Positions 22,546 to 33,221 of a DNA stretch of 46,773 nt are shown one piece after another. This stretch comes from Acidobacteriota bacterium. GTDB taxonomy: Bacteria; Acidobacteriota; Vicinamibacteria; Vicinamibacterales; UBA2999. The stretch covers positions 1 through 46,773 of the forward strand of contig JAEUQR010000069.1 in the NCBI GenBank assembly GCA_016789705.1, given 5' to 3'. The notes below the pieces were generated by a model, which saw nothing but the letters and a program-made list of their open reading frames with translations, did not search any database and had not been told where the DNA came from. Position numbers and translations under genes: made by a program. Position 1 is the stretch's first letter. Each line of letters opens with the position of its first letter.

Positions 22546-23876
22546 CGCGCCTCCGCCGTCAGCGCCAGGCCCGACGCCGCGTTCACGAACACCAGCCGGC
22601 CGCCGACGAACGTGGCGGCGGCGGCGCCGCGGAACGTCGCGCCGTGATAGGGCGTGTTCTTCGACTTGCTCACGAGCTGCGTCCGGTCGATCGTGACCGA
22701 CTGCTCGGGCGCCAGGATGGTGATGTCGGCCGGCTGCCCTTCCGTGAGGCTGCCGCCGGGCACGTTGATGATGCGGGCCGGGTTCACCGACATCAGCTCC
22801 ACCAGCCGCGGCAGGCCGATCACACCGCCGTGCACGAGCGTCTCCATGGCGATGGGAATGGCCGTCTCGAGGCCGACGATGCCGAACGGCGCGCGGTCGA
22901 ACTCGACGTTCTTCTCGTCGGCGTGATGCGGCGCGTGGTCGGTGGCGATGACATCGACGCTGCCGTCGCGGATGCCCTCGAGCATCGCGTCACGGTCCTT
23001 CGCTTCACGCAGCGGCGGGTTCATCTTCGTGTTGGTGTCGTAGGGCACCGGCGCCTGCAGCATGGCGTCGGTGAGCGTGAAGTGGTGCGGCGCCACCTCG
23101 CAGGTGACCTTGACGCCGCGGCTCTTGCCCTGGCGCACGGCCTCGAGCGTGGTCCAGGCGCTCATGTGGGCCACGTGCACGTGCCCGCCCACCATCTCGG
23201 CCACGAGGATGTCGCGCGAGGCGGTAATCGCCTCGGCGATGCCGGGAATCCCCTTCAGGCCGAGCGAGGCGGCCATCGGACCCTCGTGCGCGACGCCGTC
23301 GCCCTTGAGCGACGGGTCCTCGCAGTGCTCGATGAGCGGCATCCCGAACATGCTGGCGTATTCCATCGCCCGGCGGGCGAGGAGCGCCGTGGACACGGGA
23401 TGCCCGTCGTCGGTGATGGCGACGCAGCCGGCCGCTTTCAGCTCGGCGATGTCGGCCAGGCTTTCGCCCTTCTGTCCGCGCGACACGGCGCCGATCGGGT
23501 AGACGCGCGCCAGGTTGGCGTCCGCCGCCTTCTTCAGGATGAGCTCGGTCACGCCGGCGTTGTCGTTGACCGGCGCGGTGTTCGGCATGCAGGCCACGGC
23601 CGTGAACCCGCCGGCCACGGCCGAGGCCACGCCGGTCGCCACCGTCTCCTTGTGCTCCTGCCCCGGCTCGCGCAGGTGCACGTGCATATCGATGAATCCT
23701 GGACAGACGACGAACGCCGGCGAGAGCGCGATCACCTGGCCGCCCTCGGCGAGGCTCACCGGCAGGTCGCGTCCCACCTTCGCGATGACGCCGTCGCGCA
23801 CGAGCACGTCGTACGCGCCGTCAATTCCGTTGACCGGGTCGACGACCCGGCCGCCCTTAAGCAACCACTTCATCAT
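22542..23876 (-). CDS. pyrC: Dihydroorotase
   Basis: A 444-aa amidohydrolase-superfamily enzyme that closes carbamoyl-aspartate to dihydroorotate, the third step of UMP synthesis. The zinc-binding [10 protein letters not shown] (63-72) is the class I dihydroorotase signature. [19 protein letters not shown] (metal His), HVHVAHMSA and the catalytic Asp in [14 protein letters not shown] follow in order. NMNPPLRE-like [14 protein letters not shown] contributes substrate contacts. Length fits the class I (PyrC/PyrX-like, about 430-450 aa) group. GGAGG lies 8 bases before the first of two tandem ATGs. The gene overlaps the end of pyrB by 20 bases and is coupled to pyrE by ATGA. Confidence 0.96.
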   Translation of the reverse strand: MMKWLLKGGRVVDPVNGIDGAYDVLVRDGVIAKVGRDLPVSLAEGGQVIALSPAFVVCPGFIDMHVHLREPGQEHKETVATGVASAVAGGFTAVACMPNTAPVNDNAGVTELILKKAADANLARVYPIGAVSRGQKGESLADIAELKAAGCVAITDDGHPVSTALLARRAMEYASMFGMPLIEHCEDPSLKGDGVAHEGPMAASLGLKGIPGIAEAITASRDILVAEMVGGHVHVAHMSAWTTLEAVRQGKSRGVKVTCEVAPHHFTLTDAMLQAPVPYDTNTKMNPPLREAKDRDAMLEGIRDGSVDVIATDHAPHHADEKNVEFDRAPFGIVGLETAIPIAMETLVHGGVIGLPRLVELMSVNPARIINVPGGSLTEGQPADITILAPEQSVTIDRTQLVSKSKNTPYHGATFRGAAAATFVGGRLVFVNAASGLALTAEAR

Positions 23877-24834
23877 GCGCTCCGCCTCCGGCGAGGAGAT
23901 ACAGCACCGCCATCCGCGCGGCCACGCCGTTGGCCACCTGGTCGAGGATCACGGAATAGGGCCCGTCGGCGACCTCGCTTGAGATCTCGACGCCGCGGTT
24001 GATCGGCCCCGGGTGCATCACGATCACGTCGGGCTTCGCCCGGCGCAGGCGCGCGTCGGTCATGCCGAACACGCGGAAGTACTCGCGCAGCGACGGGAAG
24101 AACCCGCCCTCCATGCGCTCGAGCTGGATGCGCAGCATCATCACGACGTCGGCGCCTTCGACCGCCGCGTCGACCGAGGTCGTGGTCGTGACCCCCATCG
24201 CCGCCAGCCCCATCGGAATCAGCGTCGGCGGACCGCACACCCACACGTCGGCGCCGAGCTTGGTCAGGAGCAGCACGTTGCTGCGCAGGACGCGGCTGTG
24301 CAGCAGGTCACCGACGATCGCCACCTTGAGACCGGCGATCCGCCCCTTGCGCTCACGGATGGTGAAGGCATCGAGCAGCGCCTGCGTCGGATGTTCGTGC
24401 AAGCCGTCGCCGGCGTTGATGATGGGCGACTTGCAGATCCGCGACAGCAGGTGCGGCGCACCGGAGGAGGCGTGCCGCAGCACGATCATGCTGGGCCCCA
24501 TCGCCTCGATGTTGCGGGCGGTATCGACGAGCGTCTCGCCCTTGACCACGCTCGAGCTCGCCACGGCCACGCCGAGGGTGTCGGCACTCAGGCGTTTCTC
24601 GGCAATCTCGAACGACGTGCGCGTGCGCGTCGACGGCTCGAAGAAGAGATTGACCACCGTGCGACCGCGCAGGGCGGGGACCTTCTTGATCTGCCGCTGC
24701 GAGATCTCCTTCATCGCCTCGGCCGTGTCGAGGATGAGGAGAATTTCCTCGGGCGCAAGTTCGGCGATGCCGAGCAGGTCCTTGCCTCGAAGGGCGGTGG
24801 CCGGCAGGGCCACCTCGGTGCCTGGCGCGTCCAT
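23857..24834 (-). CDS. pyrB: Aspartate carbamoyltransferase catalytic subunit
   Basis: A 325-aa transcarbamoylase that joins carbamoyl phosphate and aspartate, the committed step of UMP synthesis. The carbamoyl-phosphate site is [17 protein letters not shown] (about 62-78). [14 protein letters not shown] and [16 protein letters not shown] (the HPTQ loop) are both present, as are [13 protein letters not shown] and [13 protein letters not shown], which bind aspartate. No pyrI regulatory subunit is seen; control is probably through the adjacent pyrR. The start lies 2 bases after the pyrR stop. Confidence 0.97.
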   Translation of the reverse strand: MDAPGTEVALPATALRGKDLLGIAELAPEEILLILDTAEAMKEISQRQIKKVPALRGRTVVNLFFEPSTRTRTSFEIAEKRLSADTLGVAVASSSVVKGETLVDTARNIEAMGPSMIVLRHASSGAPHLLSRICKSPIINAGDGLHEHPTQALLDAFTIRERKGRIAGLKVAIVGDLLHSRVLRSNVLLLTKLGADVWVCGPPTLIPMGLAAMGVTTTTSVDAAVEGADVVMMLRIQLERMEGGFFPSLREYFRVFGMTDARLRRAKPDVIVMHPGPINRGVEISSEVADGPYSVILDQVANGVAARMAVLYLLAGGGAHDEVVA

Positions 24835-24836
24835 CG

Positions 24837-27363
<2,527 letters not shown>

Positions 27364-27390
27364 GTCCCGATTAGAACCCGAAACGGTGTG

Positions 27391-29889
27391 TCAGAACCTG
27401 AAGCGCACGCCGAGCGTAGGCAGCCGCGGAATGGCCTGGTCGCGCTGCTCGACGATCTTCGGCCGGTCGGACGTCGGGTCGTAGACGAGCTCCGGATCGA
27501 AGGCGCCGGCATTCTGGCGGTCGAGCACGTTGATGACCTCGGCGTAGAGTTCCCAGCGCCCGGCAGCGCCACGCGGACGCCAGGTCAGCCGCGCATCGAC
27601 GCGCGCGAAGACCGGCAGGCGGGCGCCGTTCAGGTTGTTCACGCCGCCGAAGTCCACCGAATATTCGAGCAGGCCGCGGGCGTCCCTGGCCGGCAGGATC
27701 TCGTCGGTGATGCCGTCGGCATCGCGGTCGAGCACGTCTTCACGGCCCGCCACCCGCACGCCGAGCGGCGCGGTGCGCGGGAAGCCCGACGCGATCCTGG
27801 TCGTGGCCGCCAGTTCCCAGCGCGGCGAAAACGCGTATGACGACACCAGGGTGAAGGCATGCCGGCGGTCGTACTCGAAGGGATAGATGCGGCCGTAGGC
27901 CTCGCGCTGCGCCCGGCCCCACGTGTAGCTCGTCCAGCCGGTCAGCTTGCCGCCGCCGGGGCGGTTCAGGAACAGGTCGAAGCCGTACGAGCGGCCGCGG
28001 CCGTCGTTGGTGGGCACGGTCGTGATGAGCGGCAGCGTCGGGATGTTCGACTGCAGGGCGGCCGGGAAGTCATACCGGGCGACGCGCGCGAGCCGTGCCG
28101 ATTCCGGCTCGAGACGGCCGATGAGCACGTCGGTGAAGTGCTTGTAGTAGCCCTCGACCTTGAAGGTCAGGCCGGCGCCCAGTTCGCGCTCCACACCGAG
28201 CGACGCCTGCCAGGCGCGCTCACTGCGCAGGTCGCGCACGTCGGGGCTCGTGAAGTCGAGCACGTAGTCGCTCTGCGCGAGCTTCTCGTAGCCCGGGCTC
28301 TGCGTGTAGCGCCCGGCCGCGCCGATGATGCGGGTGGCGCTGTCGGGCGCGAACGTGGCCGAGAGACGCGGCGACAGCAGCGTCTCGCCGGTGAAACCGG
28401 CGCGGTCCAGCCGCAGGCCCGTCTGGAGCGACAGGCGTGACGCCGCCTGCCACGTGTCCTGGAGCCACGCGCCGCCGCGCGTGGCGGTCTTCGCCGAGAC
28501 CAGCAGGTCCGGCAGGCCGGCGCCGCCCTGCACGCTCGATCCGTTGGCGGCGACAGGGTTGCGATCGCCGGTGATTTCGAAGCGCTGCGCGGTCGTGAGG
28601 CGGTGCGCCTCCATGCCCGTCTCGATCACGTGCGAGCCGGCCGCCCAGGCGAGTTCCTGCCTGAAGGAGAGGTCCTTCACGCCCAGGCCACGTTCGAAAA
28701 CCACGTTCGACGTGCCGATGCTGTCGTCGTCGGGCCCGTTCGAACGCTGGCTGGTGTTCTGGAACGAGGCGTCCACGCCGAACGTGGACCGCGTGTCGGA
28801 GAAACCGAAGGTGGTATGCGACTGGCCGCGCGTGCCGAGCGTGGCATCGAGGCGCAGCCAGGCGAGATCGTTGTCGGTGTCGTCCTGGAACTCGCCGCGC
28901 GCGTCTTCTTCGTCGATGTCGAGGGCGGCGGCCTGCCGGCTCGTGAGGCTGAAGGCGGTCACGCGCGTGCCGGCCGAAGGCGCCCACGAGGCGCGCGCCT
29001 GCAGGTCCTGAAATGCCGGGAAATCCTGATTGGTGAGTCGCTCGGCGACGAGGTCGTAGTAGGTGCGGCGGCCGGTCACGAGCCAGGAGCCCCGGGCGCC
29101 CTTCGGCAGGCCGCCTTCGAGCACCACGTTGGCGTCGGTGATGCTGAGCGACGCCGAGCCGTTCATCATGCCCGCCCCGCTGCGGCCGTCGCGGTTCTCG
29201 ACGACGAGGAGCGACGAGAGGCGGTCGCCGTACTTGGCGCTGAAGCCGCCGGTGGCGAGTTCGAAACGCTGGATGGTTTCCGGGTTGAAGGCGCTCGTCA
29301 GCCCGAAGAGGCGATACGGGTCGTGCACCTCGACGCCGTCCATCATCGTGAGGTTCTGGTCGGGCGCGCCGCCGCGCACCGAGAGGCGGCTGCTGAACTC
29401 CTGCGTCGCGGCCACGCCGGGCAGCGTCTGCAGCGTGCGGTAGACGTTGTCGAGGGCGCCCGGCGTGCGGAGCACCTGCACGGGCGCGACCGTTTCGGCG
29501 GCCGGAGCCGCGGTGGGCGCCGAGGCCACGACGGCGACGCTCGTGGCGAAGCCGGCGTCGCGGGCAAGCGCCAGTTCAGCCGCCGTCACGTCGGCGGCGC
29601 GCACGTCGAGGGTCGTGATGAGCGGAAAGTGGCCGGTCGCGACCACGGTCACTTCGGCCTCGCCCGGCGGCACCTTGAGCGCGAAACGTCCGGCCGGATC
29701 GGTGATGGCCCGGGCATCTCCCGACGTCACCTCGGCGCCGGCAATCGGCGCCTGAGAGTCCGCGTCCACGACCACGCCCGAAATGGTGCGCTCCTGCACG
29801 GTGACCGCCGGCGCGGGGGACTGCGCGCCGGCCGGCGCGACAGGCACCGCCACGAGCAGGAACAACAGGAACAGGGCGCGAGAAGACAT
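27391..29889 (-). CDS. TonB-dependent receptor with carboxypeptidase-regulatory-like N-terminal domain
   Basis: An 832-aa outer-membrane protein that would import a bound ligand using TonB energy. The signal peptide is about 1-22 (ending VAPAGA). Residues 35-105 form a carboxypeptidase-regulatory-like beta-sandwich (ISGVVVDADSQAPIAGAEV, TDPAGRFALKVPPGEAEVTV). The plug domain follows (about 130-240: TLQTLPGVAAT, SRLSVRGGAPDQNLTMMDGV). The 22-strand barrel ends in the aromatic C-terminus GVRFRF. The start at 29889 is preferred to an in-frame ATG at 29901 because it places the basic residues next to the hydrophobic core. The ligand is unknown. It is 27 bases upstream of the phosphodiesterase-like gene on the same strand. 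Confidence 0.92.
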   Translation of the reverse strand: MSSRALFLLFLLVAVPVAPAGAQSPAPAVTVQERTISGVVVDADSQAPIAGAEVTSGDARAITDPAGRFALKVPPGEAEVTVVATGHFPLITTLDVRAADVTAAELALARDAGFATSVAVVASAPTAAPAAETVAPVQVLRTPGALDNVYRTLQTLPGVAATQEFSSRLSVRGGAPDQNLTMMDGVEVHDPYRLFGLTSAFNPETIQRFELATGGFSAKYGDRLSSLLVVENRDGRSGAGMMNGSASLSITDANVVLEGGLPKGARGSWLVTGRRTYYDLVAERLTNQDFPAFQDLQARASWAPSAGTRVTAFSLTSRQAAALDIDEEDARGEFQDDTDNDLAWLRLDATLGTRGQSHTTFGFSDTRSTFGVDASFQNTSQRSNGPDDDSIGTSNVVFERGLGVKDLSFRQELAWAAGSHVIETGMEAHRLTTAQRFEITGDRNPVAANGSSVQGGAGLPDLLVSAKTATRGGAWLQDTWQAASRLSLQTGLRLDRAGFTGETLLSPRLSATFAPDSATRIIGAAGRYTQSPGYEKLAQSDYVLDFTSPDVRDLRSERAWQASLGVERELGAGLTFKVEGYYKHFTDVLIGRLEPESARLARVARYDFPAALQSNIPTLPLITTVPTNDGRGRSYGFDLFLNRPGGGKLTGWTSYTWGRAQREAYGRIYPFEYDRRHAFTLVSSYAFSPRWELAATTRIASGFPRTAPLGVRVAGREDVLDRDADGITDEILPARDARGLLEYSVDFGGVNNLNGARLPVFARVDARLTWRPRGAAGRWELYAEVINVLDRQNAGAFDPELVYDPTSDRPKIVEQRDQAIPRLPTLGVRFRF

Positions 29890-29970
29890 CGGGCTGATCA
29901 TTCCAGGATTACCAGACGGTCGGGGGCGGGCACTCCCAGTATGACGCGCCCCACCCCGTCCGGGTTCTCC

Positions 29971-29999
29971 AGCCCCGAGCCCCGGGCCCCGAGACCCGG
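29971..29999. repeat. GGGCCCCGAG-type intergenic repeat before pyrK
   Basis: AGCCCCGAGCCCCGGGCCCC (29971-29990), continuing GAGACCCGG, lies in the 127-base gap between the divergent TonB receptor and pyrK, just upstream of the pyrK -10 box. It is related to 25583-25605 and 25404-25420, so both pyr blocks carry the element next to their promoters. Confidence 0.45.
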
Positions 30000-30004
30000 C
30001 ACGC

Positions 30005-30010
30005 TATACT
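30005..30010 (+). promoter_or_regulatory. -10 box TATACT 6 nt before the pyrK start (leaderless candidate)
   Basis: TATACT ends 6 bases before the GTG at 30017, so the expected transcript begins on the start codon. No Shine-Dalgarno is present. Confidence 0.5.
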
Positions 30011-30016
30011 TTCCCC

Positions 30017-30829
30017 GTGCCACCCGTCGATGTGCGCGCCACCGTGATCTCGAACGTCCGGCTGTCGCGCGACTACAACGTGCTCACCATTGCCGCGCCC
30101 GAAGTCGGCGCCCTCACCGAACCTGGTCAGTTCGTGATGCTCAAGACCACCGACGCGTCCGACCCGATGCTCCGGCGCCCGTTCTCGGTCTTCGAGGTGC
30201 TTCGCGACGACCTCGGCACGGTGCGCGCCATCAGCATCCTGAACAAACGCGCCGGACGCACGACCGGGCTCATCTACGGCCTCGAAGCCGGCGATCCCGT
30301 GTGGTGCCTGGGTCCGCTGGGCCTCCCCTTCAACCCGCCGTCGAGCGGTGAAGCGTGGATGGTGGCCGGCGGCGTCGGCCTGGCTCCCTTCGCGACCCTG
30401 GCCGAGGCGCTCGTGGCCGTGCAGGTGCCCACCACGCTCTTCTACGGTGCGCGCACGGCTGACGAGCTCTACTACCTCGAGTTCTTCGACCGCCTCGGCG
30501 TGAAGCTCGTGCTCACGACCGAAGATGGCGGCGTGGGCGTGAAGGGCCGCGTCACCGGTCCACTCGAGGAGTCGCTCAAGGCCCTCGACGGCCCGAACCT
30601 CGTCACGGTCTACGCCTGTGGCCCCGAGCCGATGCTCGCGGCCGTCGCCCGGCTCGCCGAACGCTACGGCCAGCCGAGCGAAGTCTCGATGGAGCGCACG
30701 ATGGGCTGCGGCCTCGGCGGCTGCTACAGCTGCGTCGTGCCGGTGAAACATGCCGACGGCCTGACGCGCTACGTGCGATCGTGCATCGGCGGCCCGGTGT
30801 TCGACGGCGCGACGGTGGTGTGGGAATGA
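30017..30829 (+). CDS. pyrK: Dihydroorotate dehydrogenase electron transfer subunit
   Basis: A 270-aa ferredoxin-reductase-like subunit. With PyrD it forms the class 1B dihydroorotate dehydrogenase, passing electrons from FMN through FAD and a [2Fe-2S] cluster to NAD+. The FAD motif [11 protein letters not shown] (51-61) and the NAD-site [18 protein letters not shown] (115-132) are clear. The cluster ligands are Cys231, Cys236, Cys239 and Cys256 in [10 protein letters not shown] and VRSCIGG. A GTG start at 30017 is 6 bases after TATACT. The stop overlaps pyrD as ATGA. Confidence 0.96.
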   Translation: MPPVDVRATVISNVRLSRDYNVLTIAAPEVGALTEPGQFVMLKTTDASDPMLRRPFSVFEVLRDDLGTVRAISILNKRAGRTTGLIYGLEAGDPVWCLGPLGLPFNPPSSGEAWMVAGGVGLAPFATLAEALVAVQVPTTLFYGARTADELYYLEFFDRLGVKLVLTTEDGGVGVKGRVTGPLEESLKALDGPNLVTVYACGPEPMLAAVARLAERYGQPSEVSMERTMGCGLGGCYSCVVPVKHADGLTRYVRSCIGGPVFDGATVVWE

Positions 30830-31767
30830 CGGCTCTGGATATGTCGGTCCGGATCGGCTCGCTCGTGATGCCGAATCCGCTCATGGCGGCGAGCGGCTGC
30901 TTCGGCTACGGCCTCGAGTACGAAGACGTGGTCGACCTCGCGACGCTCGGCGGCGTGGTGTCGAAGGGCCTCTTCCTCGCCGAACGGCAGGGGCACAAGC
31001 CCGAGCGCATCGCCGAGACGCCAGCCGGCATGCTGAACGCCATCGGCCTCCAGGGCATCGGTGTGCATCGCTTCATCAGCGAGAAGCTGCCGCTGCTGCG
31101 CGCCCGCAAGGCCCGCACGATCGTGAACATCTGCGGCACGACGCTCGACGAGTACGTCGAGATGGCGCGCATCCTGTCGGACACCGAAGGCGTGGACGCG
31201 CTCGAGATCAACATCTCCTGCCCGAACATCAAGGAAGGCGGCATCCAGTTCGGCTGCAGCCTCGACGGCACCTTCGGGGTCGTGAGTGCCATCCGCAAGG
31301 TGACGTCGCTGCCGATCATCCCGAAGCTCACGCCGAACGTGACCTCGCCGGCGTCGTTCGCGCGCGCCGCCGAAGATGCCGGCGCCGATGCCATTTCGCT
31401 CGTCAACACGTTCCTCGCCATGGCCATCGACGTCGAGCAGCGCAAGCCGAAGCTCTCGAACGTGGTGGGCGGGCTGAGCGGCCCGGCCATCCGACCGATC
31501 GCCGTGCGCATGGTCTGGGAATGCCGGCAGGAAGTGAAGATTCCGATCGTCGGCATGGGCGGCATCATGGACCATCGCGACGTGCTGGAATTCATGATCG
31601 CCGGCGCCAACGCGGTGCAGGTCGGCACGGCCAACTTCGTCGACCCATTCATCTGGGCGAAGCTGCTCGACGGACTCACCGACTACATGCAGCGCCACCA
31701 GATCACGCGGCTCGCCGACATCGTCGGCGCCCTCGACACGACCTCCCCGGCGAAAGCGCACGCATGA
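30826..31767 (+). CDS. pyrD: Dihydroorotate dehydrogenase, NAD-linked class 1B catalytic subunit
   Basis: A 313-aa FMN enzyme that oxidises dihydroorotate to orotate. [15 protein letters not shown] (about 19-33) begins the barrel; [10 protein letters not shown] and the family's [10 protein letters not shown] carry the class 1 active-site base, Cys132 (class 2 enzymes have Ser). [20 protein letters not shown] and [19 protein letters not shown] (FMN phosphate region) follow. The adjacent PyrK with its FeS site confirms class 1B. The start ATG at 30826 overlaps the pyrK stop (ATGA), and the pyrD stop overlaps pyrF the same way. Confidence 0.97.
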   Translation: MTALDMSVRIGSLVMPNPLMAASGCFGYGLEYEDVVDLATLGGVVSKGLFLAERQGHKPERIAETPAGMLNAIGLQGIGVHRFISEKLPLLRARKARTIVNICGTTLDEYVEMARILSDTEGVDALEINISCPNIKEGGIQFGCSLDGTFGVVSAIRKVTSLPIIPKLTPNVTSPASFARAAEDAGADAISLVNTFLAMAIDVEQRKPKLSNVVGGLSGPAIRPIAVRMVWECRQEVKIPIVGMGGIMDHRDVLEFMIAGANAVQVGTANFVDPFIWAKLLDGLTDYMQRHQITRLADIVGALDTTSPAKAHA

Positions 31768-32468
31768 ACCCGATTCTCGTGGCCCTCGATGTGGACTCGG
31801 CCGACAAGGCCCTGGCGCTGGCCGACCAGCTCAAGGGCGCGGTGGGCGGCTTCAAGATCGGCAAACAGCTCTTCACGGCCGTCGGTCCGTCGATCGTTCG
31901 CGACATCACCGCGCTCGGCGAGCACGTGTTCCTCGACCTGAAGTTCCACGACATTCCGAACACGGTGGCGGGCGCGGTCGCGTCGGCCGTCGCGACCGGC
32001 GCGTGGATGGTGAACGTGCACTGCTCCGGCGGCTCGAAGATGATGCGCGCCGCCGCCGAGGCCGCGGCCACCACGGCCGACCGGCTCGGACGGCCGCGTC
32101 CGCTCGTCATCGGCGTCACGGTGCTGACGAGCATGGACGAAGCGGCGCTGGCCGAAGTGGGCACGTCGCGTCCGGTGATGGACCAGGTGGTGCACCTGGC
32201 CACGCTGGCGAAGGCCGCGGGCCTCGACGGCGTGGTGGCGTCACCGCTCGAGACCGCCGCGATCCGCGCCGCCTGCGGCGCCGACTTCGCGATCGTCACG
32301 CCGGGAATCCGCGCCGCGGCCGACGTCGGCAAGGACGATCAGGCCCGCACGATGAGCGCGGCCGAAGCGGTGCAGGCCGGCGCGACGTATCTCGTCATCG
32401 GGCGGCCCATCACCGGCGCCGCCGATCCGCGGGCCGCCGCGGCCGGCATCCGCGCGCAGCTCGGCTGA
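31764..32468 (+). CDS. pyrF: Orotidine 5'-phosphate decarboxylase
   Basis: A 234-aa TIM-barrel enzyme that decarboxylates OMP to UMP, the last step of the pathway. [16 protein letters not shown] (4-19) starts the barrel, [10 protein letters not shown] binds substrate, and [12 protein letters not shown] (57-68) holds the catalytic Asp-Lys-Asp array (Asp58, Lys60, Asp63). IVTPGIR and [12 protein letters not shown] form the phosphate site. The start overlaps pyrD by ATGA. A 10-bp-stem hairpin follows the stop. Confidence 0.97.
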   Translation: MNPILVALDVDSADKALALADQLKGAVGGFKIGKQLFTAVGPSIVRDITALGEHVFLDLKFHDIPNTVAGAVASAVATGAWMVNVHCSGGSKMMRAAAEAAATTADRLGRPRPLVIGVTVLTSMDEAALAEVGTSRPVMDQVVHLATLAKAAGLDGVVASPLETAAIRAACGADFAIVTPGIRAAADVGKDDQARTMSAAEAVQAGATYLVIGRPITGAADPRAAAAGIRAQLG

Positions 32469-32494
32469 GCCGCCGCCCACTCCTGAAACGACAA

Positions 32495-32520
32495 CGGGCC
32501 GGCCCCGAAAGGCCGGCCCG
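32495..32520. terminator. Bidirectional terminator hairpin, pyrF / pal
   Basis: CGGGCCGGCC (32495-32504) pairs perfectly with GGCCGGCCCG (32511-32520) around the loop CCGAAA. It lies 26 bases after the pyrF stop and 28 before the convergent pal stop. There is no strong T-run. Confidence 0.65.
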
Positions 32521-32548
32521 TGCCGTGTACCGATGATCCGCGGCGGGG

Positions 32549-33133
32549 TTACTTCGCGGTGATGACGAAGTGCGCGCGGCGGTTCTGCTGCCAGCAGGCC
32601 TCGTTGCTCTCGCTGCAGAAGGGCGTTTCCTTGCCCTTGCTGATGACCGTGATGCTGCTCTCGGGCACACCGAGGCTCACGAGGTAGCCCTTCACCGCGT
32701 TCGAGCGACGCTCGCCGAGGCTGAGGTTGTATTCGGCGGTGCCGCGCTCGTCGCAGTGCCCTTCGATCGTGATACGCAGCGAGCTCCACTTCTTGAGGTA
32801 GTCGGCGTTGCTCTGCAGCGGACCGCGGGCATCCTCTCGCACACCGTACATGTCGAGGTCGAAGTAGACATCGGCCAGTACGCCTTCGCGCATGAGATCG
32901 GCCACGGTCTTGCCCGCCCAGATCTCGGCTTCCGTCGGCACGCGCGGAGGCGGCGGGGGCGGCGGGGGCGGCGGGGGCGGCGGCGGAGGAGGCGGCGGCG
33001 GCGGCGCAACCGGGGGCGGGGGCGGCGGCGGAGCGGGCGGCGGAACTTTCTTCGCGCACGCCTCGGCGAAGACCAGCAGCGCGAAGCTGCAGATAATCGC
33101 AATCGCCGCGTGACGGGATGGCAAACGCATCAT
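32549..33133 (-). CDS. pal: Peptidoglycan-associated lipoprotein with long polyproline linker
   Basis: A 194-aa outer-membrane lipoprotein that ties the outer membrane to peptidoglycan, normally within the Tol-Pal system. The signal peptide ends at VFAEAC (Cys26 lipidated). Residues 31-64 are nearly all proline, with one run of 20, replacing the usual short linker. The OmpA-like domain follows (about 85-194): YFDLDMYGVREDAR, then ITIEGHCDERGTAEYNLSLG with the peptidoglycan-binding Asp and the later Arg of GERRSNAVKGYL. AGGAGA lies just upstream; the second of two tandem ATGs (33130) has the better spacing. The expected tolB/tolQRA neighbours are absent. Confidence 0.93.
   Translation of the reverse strand: MMRLPSRHAAIAIICSFALLVFAEACAKKVPPPAPPPPPPPVAPPPPPPPPPPPPPPPPPPPPRVPTEAEIWAGKTVADLMREGVLADVYFDLDMYGVREDARGPLQSNADYLKKWSSLRITIEGHCDERGTAEYNLSLGERRSNAVKGYLVSLGVPESSITVISKGKETPFCSESNEACWQQNRRAHFVITAK
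32944..33048. repeat. G-rich (CGGCGGGGG)n tract encoding polyproline
   Basis: The plus strand is almost pure G/C triplets with three consecutive 9-base CGGCGGGGG units, encoding 30 prolines in about 33 codons of pal on the other strand. Four or more G-runs make G-quadruplex formation on the template strand likely, and the tract is prone to length change. Confidence 0.85.
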
Positions 33134-33192
33134 GTGTCTCCTGCGGGGCTTGATGAAATCGTTCGCGTCGCCTGGGAGGCTCGACGTTTCGG

Positions 33193-33221
33193 AGAGTAGC
33201 CCCGGCGTCGCTCACTGTCAA
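33193..33221 (-). promoter_or_regulatory. Sigma70-type promoter of pal
   Basis: TTGACA (33221-33216) and TACTCT (33198-33193) are 17 bases apart; the -35 is a full consensus match and contains the TGA stop of the upstream glycosyltransferase gene. The predicted leader of about 55 nt ends in AGGAGA before the pal start. Confidence 0.55.

Noticed and set aside
32944..33048. The regular short repeats as a possible CRISPR-like or tandem-repeat array
   Set aside because: The units are 9 bases without spacers and simply encode the polyproline linker of pal.
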